Shown piece by piece: positions 35,507 to 43,923 of a DNA stretch of 64,000 nt. The translations under genes were made by a program, and so were the position numbers. Source of the DNA: JBMOUD01 sp049319665 (GTDB lineage: Bacteria; Pseudomonadota; Gammaproteobacteria; Enterobacterales; Enterobacteriaceae); assembly GCF_049319665.1 (NCBI RefSeq), contig NZ_JBMOUD010000006.1:186001-250000 (forward strand). The letters run 5' to 3'. Positions within the stretch are counted from its first letter, which is position 1. Each line of letters starts with the position of its first letter. The notes beneath the pieces are model-generated. The model was not told where the DNA came from. It was given only the letters and a program-made list of their open reading frames with translations, and ran no database searches.

Positions 35507-36348
35507 AACGAGCGGCTCTCCTCAGCAGACGCGCTTTCTATCCCTGGCCGGCTTTCAGCAACCGATAAATAGTCGGTATAAATCTGCGGTGAGCCAGAGA
35601 ACGACGCCAGTTGCTTCCACTCTTCGTACATCTGCTTAGTATCGCGATGCGCTTTGGCAAACTTAGCCGCTTCATCGGTGGCGATATCCGGCTCTGGGTA
35701 GAACACGTCCAGCGCCGCCAGACTCGCTATCTCCATCATCACCACATATTGATCCAGCCGGTTGCCGCGTTCGCCTTTGAGCAAATGGAACTTCCAGTCT
35801 GGGTAATCTTCAATACGATGATGATTTTCGGCAATAAATTGCTCAAACTGCTCTGGCATTACGCCTTCACGCAGCGCCAGATTGTGAATGCCGATGATGC
35901 GTGCAATGGGTTCTTCACCCGGACGCTCCTGATAGCGCGGGCCATGAGGCACATCACTTTTAGCGTTCTCCGCTAGCAACTGATAGTCGGTGAATAGCGT
36001 CGGCAGTTGACTGAAGGTGCCGAGTTTTCTCCACTCGGCAAGGATCTCCAGTGCGGCGGCGTTCTGTTGCCAAAAAGCTTTGGCCTCCTCGGTTTTTTGA
36101 CCGGTAGCCGTAACGTAACGGTCGCGATGGGCCTGGCTTTCAATTTCATACAGCATCAAAAACTGCCCGGCGCGCTCACCGCGTAAACCTCGCAGCAGCG
36201 TCCAGCGCCAACCGGGATAGCAGGGGATTTGTACCCCTTTTTCACGGACAAAAGCTTCAAACTGTTCGTTAGTCACGCCAGCTTCAGTATCTATGCCAAT
36301 GTAATAGAGGCTGAATACGGGTTTGGATGCAACAGATGTGGTTGCCAT
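35503..36348 (-). CDS. Internally duplicated dimeric alpha-beta-barrel (EthD/DABB-like) protein, copy B
   Basis: A 281-aa paralogue of the protein at 33477-34274 with the same two-repeat design: CYPGWRWTLLRGLRG in repeat 1, DYPDWKFHLLKGERG in repeat 2, each ending in an IYTDY/LFTDY motif. A polar tail (SRPGIESASAEESRSL) follows repeat 2. AAGGAGCG lies 8 nt upstream of the ATG. It starts 11 nt after the radical-SAM stop and overlaps the MFS start by 4 nt. With copy A the operon encodes four copies of this domain, suggesting a heteromeric barrel assembly or two related steps. Confidence 0.72.
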   Translation of the reverse strand: MATTSVASKPVFSLYYIGIDTEAGVTNEQFEAFVREKGVQIPCYPGWRWTLLRGLRGERAGQFLMLYEIESQAHRDRYVTATGQKTEEAKAFWQQNAAALEILAEWRKLGTFSQLPTLFTDYQLLAENAKSDVPHGPRYQERPGEEPIARIIGIHNLALREGVMPEQFEQFIAENHHRIEDYPDWKFHLLKGERGNRLDQYVVMMEIASLAALDVFYPEPDIATDEAAKFAKAHRDTKQMYEEWKQLASFSGSPQIYTDYLSVAESRPGIESASAEESRSL

Positions 36349-36359
36349 AAATTCGCTCC

Positions 36360-37799
36360 TTATTCAGACTCGGCCGAGAATTGAGTGTTAATAATGGCTT
36401 CAACCAATGTGATACCAATTGGCGTCAACGTGACAACGTCACCTGAAATTGTCACCAACTCTTTCTGAACCAGCTTATCTAAGGTGCGGTTGATGATTTG
36501 GTTCTCGAAGAAGCTATTGCCGTCAAAGCGTTGCTTGAACACCTTATCGTCTACTGGAATCAGGGTAGAAAGCGCCATTTTGAAGGCGTTAACTTCACGC
36601 TGAATTGGCGAGAAACCCCGGCTTTCTTCGATAGGCAGACGGTTTTCATTTAACGCTTCTTTGTACTTTTTATAGCCAGTAATATTGATGGCTTCGGAAC
36701 GGGTCGATTTAGAACTACCGCCCAGACCAATCGCGACCTCTGGGTACTGCTTATCGAGGTCGGTGATCAGGCCTTTCCATTTTTCTGGCTGCTGATCGTT
36801 ACGGTGGAAGTACATGGTTGGGTGTTCGGTATAGCCGTCGGCCAGATATTTTTCCACTAACTCACGCATCTGATACTGTTTTCCCAGCCCTGGGAAGGTC
36901 ATATTATTGATATTAATCAGGCCTTTCTTCTGCCACAGACTTTCACGTTCGCCCGATACGCCGGTACGGTTTTTGATGAATTCATCCATGTGCAATTTGG
37001 TACAAACAACGTGGGACAGCCCTAGCTCTAGGGTCTTTTCCATGTCGTACTTCACATCGTCTACCGTCTGGCCAAGCATGCCGTAAATGAGGTCGACGCT
37101 GACCCAATCGATATCAATATCCCGCGCTTGGAAAATAGTTTCCACGCACTCGTCAGCCGAGTGCATGCGCCCGCAGGCGGTGATGATTTCGTCATTGAAC
37201 GACTGGGTACCGAAGCTGATTTTGCTAAAGCCGAGATCTTTCAATATCGCCAGATACTCTTTATTCAGCGTGCCGGGTTCCCCCTCAAAGCGCATGGTGG
37301 CGCTAGAGAAGTTAAAGTGACTTTTGTAAAACGCCATCATGCGGCGTAGTTCTGACTCTGGCAGCAGAGAAGGTGTACCGCCAAAAATGTTGAACTCACC
37401 GACTTCGACTGTCGCCAGGTTAGGCACACGCTCGAGCCACATCAGGGCTTCTTTGATATTAAAATCAACTAAGTCGCGGAATACATCCTGTGATGACGCC
37501 GCTTTAGGGTTCAAAATTACCGTCGGATACTGGCAGAAATGGCAGCGATAGCGACAGGTTGGGATATAAGCCCAAAGGTGAATTTTACCCGCTTTTTTAA
37601 TATCGCTATCCATATCGGCAAAGAACGACGGCAACGGATAATCGTTGATATCGCCGGGGAAAACGTGGCAGCCGAACGGGTCTTTATGGACATATTCGAG
37701 AAAAGCGTGGTTTTCCGGCTTCGCCAAAAAGGCATTCACGAGCGGAACCGGGTAATTTTCATCAATATCTAACAATGAGTTCAGTGCGTCGTTGTTCAT
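36360..37799 (-). CDS. HemN/HemW-like radical SAM enzyme
   Basis: A 479-aa radical SAM protein. The [4Fe-4S] motif is C82-x3-C86-x2-C89 in AYIPTCRYRCHFCQYP, with the HemN-type GGTPSLLP loop at about 135 and an ISFGTQSFNDEI motif later. The family-typical fourth Cys right after the cluster motif (CxxCxC in HemN) is Gln here. The C-terminal about 80 residues resemble the HemN winged domain (SPIQREVNAFKMALSTL). Members include coproporphyrinogen oxidase, the HemW haem chaperone, ChuW and class C methylases or cyclopropanases. Its position between a glycosyltransferase and DABB genes argues against haem housekeeping. The start abuts the GT2 stop (TAATG). Confidence 0.82.
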   Translation of the reverse strand: MNNDALNSLLDIDENYPVPLVNAFLAKPENHAFLEYVHKDPFGCHVFPGDINDYPLPSFFADMDSDIKKAGKIHLWAYIPTCRYRCHFCQYPTVILNPKAASSQDVFRDLVDFNIKEALMWLERVPNLATVEVGEFNIFGGTPSLLPESELRRMMAFYKSHFNFSSATMRFEGEPGTLNKEYLAILKDLGFSKISFGTQSFNDEIITACGRMHSADECVETIFQARDIDIDWVSVDLIYGMLGQTVDDVKYDMEKTLELGLSHVVCTKLHMDEFIKNRTGVSGERESLWQKKGLININNMTFPGLGKQYQMRELVEKYLADGYTEHPTMYFHRNDQQPEKWKGLITDLDKQYPEVAIGLGGSSKSTRSEAINITGYKKYKEALNENRLPIEESRGFSPIQREVNAFKMALSTLIPVDDKVFKQRFDGNSFFENQIINRTLDKLVQKELVTISGDVVTLTPIGITLVEAIINTQFSAESE

Positions 37800-39076
37800 T
37801 AGAATACGCCTCCATTAGCAAAATAGTTGTGGGCTTCACCGGACTCGCGGTCTTCACAGAAGTAGTAAACAAAACGGGTAAAATCTTCGGCTTTGACCTT
37901 ATCGAAACACGCAGGCAATGCCGGCGGGAAACCAATGTCTTCGCCAACGGCGCGGCGCATGGCGGCAAAGATTTCATCGCGGAACTCAAAATAAAGACGG
38001 TACGCCGGGGTTTTATAGGCGTGAATAGGTTTGAAATCGATAATGCGCATCTCATGCTTTAGCTCATGTATGCGGCGATATAAATTGTCGGCTAACGGGC
38101 CCGAGAAGAAGTCCCTGACTTCACTGTTTTCTAGCAAAATATGCGGATTGAGCAGGGCTGGCAGAATGATATTTTTCGGCGTGTAATCTTTTACCGAATA
38201 GTCCCAGGCCTGTTTCGACTCCGCTGTCGTAGTATCGACCAGCGTCGGTTTTTGCTGCTCCACGTCAGGACGCACATCCTTCATGATAATGATGCCGTCG
38301 CTGCCGTAAGCGATGCCGTTGATCACTTCATCAAGAATTGTATCGACCCGGCGGCTATTAATTTCAACATAGGAATGTTTGGCATATACCGGCTTGCCAC
38401 CGTAAGCGATAACTTTGATACCAAAGTCCCAGTCATCGGACAGGTGCTCGACAAAGCGGCCATTGTTTAACTGATAGAAGATTTCAATGCCGCCGATGGT
38501 GTCGTATAAGCCGCGCTCCACGCCAAAGCCTTTACCATCAGGGAAACCGCCGAACAGCGAGAAAGAGTATTCGCGCAGACGCAGCGTTTTCTGGATCTCT
38601 TTGAACAGATTAGGGCGCTTTTCAAAAGCTTCGATATTGTAGTAATAGTTACAGGTGCCTAAATCCCCTTGTTGGCTCACCATGGTATTAATCAGCTCAT
38701 ACAACCAATAAGCATCAACGGTGCAGTCGGCATCAGCGGAAACAATATAATGCTTACGTTTTAGTCCAAGACGACTATCGCGGGCCTTGGAGCGCAGTGA
38801 CGCATAATCCATACCGCGCTTTCTGGCAGAAGACACGCCCTGAATGGTTTCATTAATAATATGAATATCCATTGATGGGTTCTTGGCACTAAACGCATTT
38901 ATTTTAGCAACAGAGTCATCGGTTGAATTATTATCAACTATGATCAATTCATAGGTGTCATGAGAAATAAGATTCTCTTTAGTTTTTTGATTAAATAGTG
39001 ACACCAACACTTCATCAATACGATCGCTTTCATTATAAACGGGCAGCACTACTGACACGAAAATTGAATCACGCAT
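37799..39076 (-). CDS. Family 2 glycosyltransferase (GT-A fold)
   Basis: A 425-aa GT2-type enzyme. The N-terminus SVVLPVYNESDRIDEVLVSL, IIVDNNSTDDS and the metal-binding DAD in VSADADCTVDAYWLY are standard; FVEHLSDDWDFGIKVIAYG carries the acceptor-side acidic motif. The C-terminal 150 residues are an extra helical region without a TM, so it is soluble. Donor and acceptor unknown. GGAG lies 5 nt before the ATG. Second gene of the operon, 88 nt after the GT4-like gene. Confidence 0.85.
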   Translation of the reverse strand: MRDSIFVSVVLPVYNESDRIDEVLVSLFNQKTKENLISHDTYELIIVDNNSTDDSVAKINAFSAKNPSMDIHIINETIQGVSSARKRGMDYASLRSKARDSRLGLKRKHYIVSADADCTVDAYWLYELINTMVSQQGDLGTCNYYYNIEAFEKRPNLFKEIQKTLRLREYSFSLFGGFPDGKGFGVERGLYDTIGGIEIFYQLNNGRFVEHLSDDWDFGIKVIAYGGKPVYAKHSYVEINSRRVDTILDEVINGIAYGSDGIIIMKDVRPDVEQQKPTLVDTTTAESKQAWDYSVKDYTPKNIILPALLNPHILLENSEVRDFFSGPLADNLYRRIHELKHEMRIIDFKPIHAYKTPAYRLYFEFRDEIFAAMRRAVGEDIGFPPALPACFDKVKAEDFTRFVYYFCEDRESGEAHNYFANGGVF

Positions 39077-39164
39077 AGCTTCTCCAGGATTTAATATCCA
39101 GAATGTTATGTATGGAAATTAGCCCTATTTAAATAACAAATAGAGAGTCAGGCTGAGTTGATAA

Positions 39165-40541
39165 TTAATTTAAGTTTAAAATATCGATCACATTATTAGA
39201 AAGTACTTGTTTACCCAAGTTAAAGTTTCTTTCTGCAACATGCGACATATATTCCTTATCATTGATAAATTGGAATAAATTATTAATAAATTCTTGATTA
39301 GGCAGACCGTCCTGCAACTCCGATATAGCCATCACAGGGGCTTCGAAGCCGTGCTGGCCATACACCTCTTGGTAATATTCGTAGCTGGTTGTAATGTAAC
39401 AACGTCGACTGCTTACAGCCTCACCGATAGGATTTCCATAACTATCATAATCATAGGATGTCAGAAACGAGACTAAATCACACGAATGATAAAGGTCTTC
39501 AATCGCGATAGCATCACTTTCAGACTGCATACACTCATGGGGGAGCGCACCAATAAATTTGATATATGGCTGCACCTTTAACTCTTGTGAGAGCGTATCC
39601 AATTCTTGAAAATAGTCGTAATTTTCATTTTCATTACCCGCGACAGCTAAATAGACTCGGCGATCGCTATTACTATTATGGAATAGCGTATTAAGATGGC
39701 TAACCAGCGTAATATCTCGATCTAGTCTTTTTTGTGGGATAATCCTGGTCGTTCTGGCAATTAAGATATCATCCTTGCGTACATTTAATTGTTCTCTAAT
39801 ATTGTATCGCGTTTTTTGATCCGAAAAATCGTAGGTATTTTTCTTCACTTTCACATCAACATTATAATTACACCAGGCTTCTAGTTTCTTTCTAAGATGA
39901 TCATTAAGCGTGACGTAGGTAATGTATTTAGATTTAACGGGTTTAATCGCGTAAGAATAGGGCGCAGGGCCGTATTTCATCACGGTTTTTTCGCTATTCC
40001 ACATCAGGTCGTGATCGCGCCAGATAACAAAATTATCTAAATCATGCTGTTGACCGTAATGTTCAATGGCGAGATAAAGCGCCTTGGTATAGATAATGTT
40101 TTCTGGCAGCGTCCCGTTTTCTACGACAACATTGTTGATACCGAGCTTTCCCCACAGGGCAACAATACGATCTGCGAGCTGTTGGGCAGTATGTTCTATG
40201 GTCTGTAATAAAACGGTTTTTTCATCGTCGGAGATGATAGTTTTCTGACTAATCAACACGTTATGCGCGTGTTCTATAAAGCTAATGTTGTAATTAGGGA
40301 TGGATGTAATATCGTCGATACGAACCAGTGTAAACACATCGCGATAAATGCCATTTTCCTCATTATAGGGCTTATTAAAATTCCCTTTATCAATCTTGAT
40401 ATCGTATCCCAGATCCAGATAAGACCGAAAACCTCGGTTCTTCAGTTGCTTGGCAATTTTCATTGCTTCAACCGTGATCCCAGATACCGCTACTGCATCG
40501 AACGAAACAAACATCGCACACTTTTCTTGGCTATGCTGCAT
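39165..40541 (-). CDS. GT-B (family 4-like) glycosyltransferase
   Basis: A 458-aa GT-B-fold glycosyltransferase and first gene of the operon. The N-terminal domain includes FDAVAVSGITVEAMKIAKQL. The C-terminal nucleotide-sugar domain includes TRIIPQKRLDRDITLV and a late acidic stretch YDSYGNPIGEAVSSRR corresponding to the GT4 EX7E region. No TM. AGGT lies upstream of the ATG. The promoter should lie in 40542-40900. More AT-rich than the radical-SAM and DABB genes. Sugar donor unknown. Confidence 0.8.
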   Translation of the reverse strand: MQHSQEKCAMFVSFDAVAVSGITVEAMKIAKQLKNRGFRSYLDLGYDIKIDKGNFNKPYNEENGIYRDVFTLVRIDDITSIPNYNISFIEHAHNVLISQKTIISDDEKTVLLQTIEHTAQQLADRIVALWGKLGINNVVVENGTLPENIIYTKALYLAIEHYGQQHDLDNFVIWRDHDLMWNSEKTVMKYGPAPYSYAIKPVKSKYITYVTLNDHLRKKLEAWCNYNVDVKVKKNTYDFSDQKTRYNIREQLNVRKDDILIARTTRIIPQKRLDRDITLVSHLNTLFHNSNSDRRVYLAVAGNENENYDYFQELDTLSQELKVQPYIKFIGALPHECMQSESDAIAIEDLYHSCDLVSFLTSYDYDSYGNPIGEAVSSRRCYITTSYEYYQEVYGQHGFEAPVMAISELQDGLPNQEFINNLFQFINDKEYMSHVAERNFNLGKQVLSNNVIDILNLN

Positions 40542-41300
40542 TGTTACACCTCTATGCTATTTACATTTATATCATGCAGTTAATGGCATTTTTATGGCGC
40601 TTTCCGGTAACGTTCCCAGTTGAGGGGCAAAGATAACCCGCTCGACACAAACACACTATCACAGAGTAAAGTTTTGTCAGAACTACCTAATTTATGTGAA
40701 TTTACGATTTGTGAGGTTTTTCGCAAATCATTAAAAAGTGAGAGAAAATAGGGCGATATCGTAAAAATATGGGGAAGGTATGCGAGCATTTTACTTAGGA
40801 AAAATGAACAACAATTAAACCTACTTAAAGTATGGATTTTTATCCTATAGTTAATATGTTGATAATTTCAAATAAGACACCATATTTCACGATAGTCTAG
40901 GGTCTGTTTGATGGAAAATGCATCTACTGAGTAAGATTTTGAACGTGAAAATTTTGACGATATGAGCAGCAACACTCAAAATCTTGTTGTTGAAGTCCAC
41001 GTCTTCTGACGAAATCTGCTGGGAGATTATCGATAATCTTTAGCAGATTTTACGTAGCGCGATCGAATCGAGACGAAAAATAAACCAAGATTTACTGCTT
41101 TGCGTTCTATTTCAGGACAGATTCATCATCCATTCAGTTAACTGGCGAGTACGATCTTGTGTTCTATGAATCAGACAGCTCATTTGATCTGAATTACGTT
41201 GACGTAGGTTTATGATAAGTCGCCAAGGCAAGGGTTGTGGCACGGGAAATCAAGGCATAGACATTCTCGCGATTTTTTTGTTTTCTGAGGCGACTCTGAC
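40542..41300. other. Long AT-rich intergenic region between divergent units
   Basis: About 760 nt with no supported gene; it carries the promoter of the GT/radical-SAM operon on the left. It contains a nested palindrome at 41012-41050. A 65-codon minus frame at 40592-40789 has no ribosome site and is not called. Confidence 0.5.
41012..41050. repeat. Nested palindrome / long hairpin
   Basis: Outer arms AAATCTGCT (41012-41020) and AGCAGATTT (41042-41050) enclose the perfect 16-bp palindrome AGATTATCGATAATCT (41024-41039). It could be an operator for the adjacent units or the scar of a mobile element. Confidence 0.6.
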
Positions 41301-41681
41301 ATGATAAATCACGCAGATTTAATGCAACACATCGTTGAGCTAGAAATCAGTTTGCATCAACCAGCGTTGCCCCGCGATGAAAAAATCCTTGAGCAGTTGC
41401 TGCATAGCGAGTTTGCAGAGATTGGCCGTTCGGGGAAGCTGTACAACAGAAACGATATTGTCGTGGCGTTGTTGGGTGAAACCGAGCAACTGAAAATAGA
41501 AGCTGAAAACTTTGCGCTGAGTAAAATCAGTGAAAACGAAGTTATTCTGACTTATCAAAGTTTCGAGTTAACGGAAGGCAACGTGAAAGTACGGCGCACA
41601 TTGCGCAGTTCAATCTGGCAAAGATCAGAGCGATATGGTTGGCAGGTTAGATTTCATCAAGGGACACCGATAAAAGAGTGA
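41301..41681 (+). CDS. DUF4440 / NTF2-like (SnoaL-fold) protein
   Basis: A 126-aa small cone-fold protein. The pattern of an N-terminal helix (HIVELEISLHQP), LLHSEFAEIGRSGKLYNRND and the closing SSIWQRSERYGWQVRFHQGTP is that of DUF4440 proteins such as YybH-like NTF2 members. The family is functionally diverse (isomerase, ketosteroid or ligand binding); no catalytic assignment is possible. Single gene between the palindrome and the bacteriocin island. Confidence 0.72.
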   Translation: MINHADLMQHIVELEISLHQPALPRDEKILEQLLHSEFAEIGRSGKLYNRNDIVVALLGETEQLKIEAENFALSKISENEVILTYQSFELTEGNVKVRRTLRSSIWQRSERYGWQVRFHQGTPIKE

Positions 41682-42416
41682 AAACAAGAAAGGCATGGGA
41701 AATGGCGCAAAATGGCAGATCCGCGAGCAACACAATGACAGCGCCAAACACCAGATTCTACGTATCCCTATCTTGGTGCGCATAATGTATATTATGTTAA
41801 ATTGCACCTAGTGACCAATAACCATCATGAGATGGAGCCTTTCAATGATTTAGCTCTTCAAAGCCCTATTGACTCAGTTTCATATTTAGCGTTCTGAATC
41901 GTTTACCGCAGTACAAAGCATCATGCATAAAAGCACATAGCTTCAGCAATAGCTACATCACGATGATAGAGACTAAATCACCGAATTTAGCAGCAAAGTG
42001 GTTCTGTTTTAGCACAAGCAAAATATCCCCTGTTAGCAAAGCGGCGATGTATAAGTTCTTCACCTGTTATGGACAGATAGGCGTTCAGCGCTGAACGATG
42101 AATGAAAAGTCCGCTTTGTCTTACTATATCTTCTATTTTGGCATCATGTTGCTGGGAAAACTATCGAACGCTGACATCAAAACAATCGTCACGGAGTAGA
42201 CACAATAACCAAGGATTTCAGAACCTGTCAGGTCAAAAGTGGTTAGCCCGTATGGGATAATAACCCCCTCTTCTATCCAAAAGCACAATCTGCTAAACCC
42301 TTTCCCTTCAAGGCACCTTCAGGTTACATCCTGATCATAGTCTTTTTTAGATGATGATCGTCTCTGAAATATTGTTGACATTTTGTACTCTTGCAAGTAC
42401 CTTTTGAATTTCTGGG
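41682..42416. other. AT-rich intergenic region upstream of the bacteriocin gene
   Basis: About 735 nt without a supported reading frame. Composition is unlike the flanking core genes. It looks like degraded accessory DNA brought in with the bacteriocin, but I recognise no element ends. Confidence 0.4.
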
Positions 42417-42433
42417 CTGTATATACATACAGT
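42404..42433 (+). promoter_or_regulatory. Predicted bacteriocin promoter (-35 TTGAAT, -10 TACAGT)
   Basis: TTGAAT at 42404-42409 and TACAGT at 42428-42433, spacing 18 nt. The LexA box overlaps the -10 element, as in SOS-repressed colicin promoters. Confidence 0.45.
42417..42432 (+). promoter_or_regulatory. LexA (SOS) box
   Basis: CTGTATATACATACAG fits the LexA consensus CTGT-N8-ACAG exactly with an AT-rich spacer. It lies 29 nt upstream of the bacteriocin ATG. Confidence 0.9.
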
Positions 42434-42461
42434 ATTTTTAACAAATAAGAGAGGGAATTTT

Positions 42462-43289
42462 ATGTCAGATACTATGGTCATTACTGCTCCGCCTACAGGG
42501 TATGAGCCAGCTGGTTATGGTGGGGGTGCTTTTAGTCCTTCTATATCAAATCGCCCTACATCAGGGCAGCTTTTCTTGATGTTAACGCTGCCCTATTACC
42601 AGTCAGAAAAATTCTGTTTAGATACGATGAACTGGCTGGCAGATTATGTAAAAACTCATGGAGCGAACGACCCCTTAACGATTCAGGTAGTGTCTAACAA
42701 CATTCGATATATGTTGAATGCTGACACTCAGCTTTGTCAGAATCCTCGTTTAAATGTATATGAAGCTTATCATACTGAACTTGGTGGAATGGCTCCTGCG
42801 AAGTACGACTATAATTCGATGAGCTTAAAACAGATGAGCGGTAAGACAGTAACGCCCATTTCTGCATTGGGTCATTACTTGTGGGGGAATGGAGAGGAGC
42901 GTTATGTCAATCTTCCAGATGTTGGGCTGAAAATCACCCCTCAGCACATCCCTGAACTGATGAACATTGTGAATACTGGTGTAACCGGAAATATTCCCAT
43001 CGATATCAATTTTAATCATAACACTTACGAAAGCGGTGGAATGATTCCTGCTGCATATCTAGGAAATATAACTCTTCGTACTATCGGTTATTTAGATATC
43101 CAGAGTGGAGGTGCGTGGACATACAATGGCGTTGTTCGGGCTTACCATGATTACTATGATTTTAACCTTGGTGATTTCCGAGGGCCTATTGCAGAGTCAC
43201 TAACATACCTAGGTGCTCAGTTCTCAGGAACACCATATTACATTTCTATGCCCGGAGAGATAAATCTCTCCGGGGATGGACATAGATAG
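42462..43289 (+). CDS. Colicin M-like bacteriocin (lipid II-degrading)
   Basis: A 275-aa colicin M homologue (ColM is 271 aa). Colicin M is imported via FhuA and TonB and cleaves undecaprenyl-PP-linked peptidoglycan precursors in the periplasm. A TonB-box-like DTMVITA sits at residues 3-9. Shared central blocks are KQMSGKTVTPISALGHYLWG and AYLGNITLRTIGYL. The catalytic region reads AYHDYYDFNLGDFRG, giving D230, Y232, D233 and R240 at the positions of ColM D226, Y228, D229 and R236, but the residue matching ColM His235 is Phe239. GAGAGGG lies upstream of the ATG, with a LexA box above it. Surrounded by AT-rich DNA, so probably acquired. Confidence 0.92.
   Translation: MSDTMVITAPPTGYEPAGYGGGAFSPSISNRPTSGQLFLMLTLPYYQSEKFCLDTMNWLADYVKTHGANDPLTIQVVSNNIRYMLNADTQLCQNPRLNVYEAYHTELGGMAPAKYDYNSMSLKQMSGKTVTPISALGHYLWGNGEERYVNLPDVGLKITPQHIPELMNIVNTGVTGNIPIDINFNHNTYESGGMIPAAYLGNITLRTIGYLDIQSGGAWTYNGVVRAYHDYYDFNLGDFRGPIAESLTYLGAQFSGTPYYISMPGEINLSGDGHR
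43251..43274 (+). repeat. Inverted repeat inside the 3' end of the bacteriocin gene
   Basis: CCCGGAGAGAT and ATCTCTCCGGG, 11 bp each, separated by only two bases and encoding the PGEINLSG segment. No T-run follows. Confidence 0.6.
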
Positions 43290-43335
43290 TCAAGAGTATC
43301 GTAGGTAATGTGCCAATCATAATTGACTGATCCTT

Positions 43336-43371
43336 AAAACGAAGACTGCTTTATTGTGGCCTTCGTTTTTA
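43336..43371. terminator. Bidirectional terminator between bacteriocin and candidate immunity gene
   Basis: AAAACGAAG (43336-43344) pairs with CTTCGTTTT (43361-43369), giving A-run and T-run on opposite sides, so it works in both directions between convergent genes. The immunity gene stop codon lies at its right edge. Confidence 0.75.
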
Positions 43372-43620
43372 ATTAGATACTGATCTAACATAGTTTCGCC
43401 ATATAGCAAGTATTATGGCAAGTATTATGGTTGTTGAAAAATGTACGGTAGCCCATGCTACCAATGCAGTGAAAATATATAATCCTCCTGGGGTTTCAGG
43501 ATTGCTTCGCCAAGCGTAAATCCCTAGGAAAAACCAAATAAAAAACGTTGGTATCACCCATATCAAGTAAAACTTCCAGCGATGCTTGTTCGTAAAATTC
43601 ATTAATTGATGAAAAATCAT
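43369..43620 (-). CDS. Candidate bacteriocin immunity protein, two-TM (83 aa)
   Basis: An 83-aa membrane protein with two hydrophobic helices, about 16-36 (FYLIWVIPTFFIWFFLGIY) and 46-72 (LYIFTALVAWATVHFSTTII), and short basic ends. It is convergent with the colicin M-like gene and shares its terminator, the same arrangement as cma/cmi on colicin plasmids. It is shorter than Cmi (about 117 aa, one TM) and lacks its visible features, so if it gives immunity it is a different type. The start has a GGGGG site 7 nt upstream. Function inferred only from position and topology. Confidence 0.6.
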   Translation of the reverse strand: MIFHQLMNFTNKHRWKFYLIWVIPTFFIWFFLGIYAWRSNPETPGGLYIFTALVAWATVHFSTTIILAIILAIWRNYVRSVSN

Positions 43621-43923
43621 TATTTAACCCCCGAAGATCCCTTTATGTTCATTAAATACAACGTTTTTGTTTAATAAATTTTTCTGCATAATTTCCTTAC
43701 ATTAGCACGCGGCATACGTATTTTGTGCAAAATACATTCAGTGATTATCGAAATTTCTTATATTCCCCATATCTTTCATCGATTTGACACATCTCTTACC
43801 CAAAAGCTATATTTTTATCACGCTTGCTTAAGCCGTATCTCTCAAGTGAGTACTAATAATATACCGGCCGTTTTTCGTACGTTACCACCCTATTTCGTTC
43901 CTCATCTTTAGATAGAGAGCAAT
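43621..43923. other. AT-rich intergenic region
   Basis: Holds the promoters of the immunity candidate (minus) and of the MBL-fold gene (plus). No gene seen. Confidence 0.4.

Noticed and set aside
36360..37799. Radical SAM protein considered as plain coproporphyrinogen III dehydrogenase (HemN)
   Set aside because: Cluster motif lacks the HemN fourth Cys and the gene is embedded in a glycosyltransferase operon.
40592..40789. 65-codon minus frame upstream of the GT4-like gene
   Set aside because: No ribosome site; lies in the promoter region of the operon.
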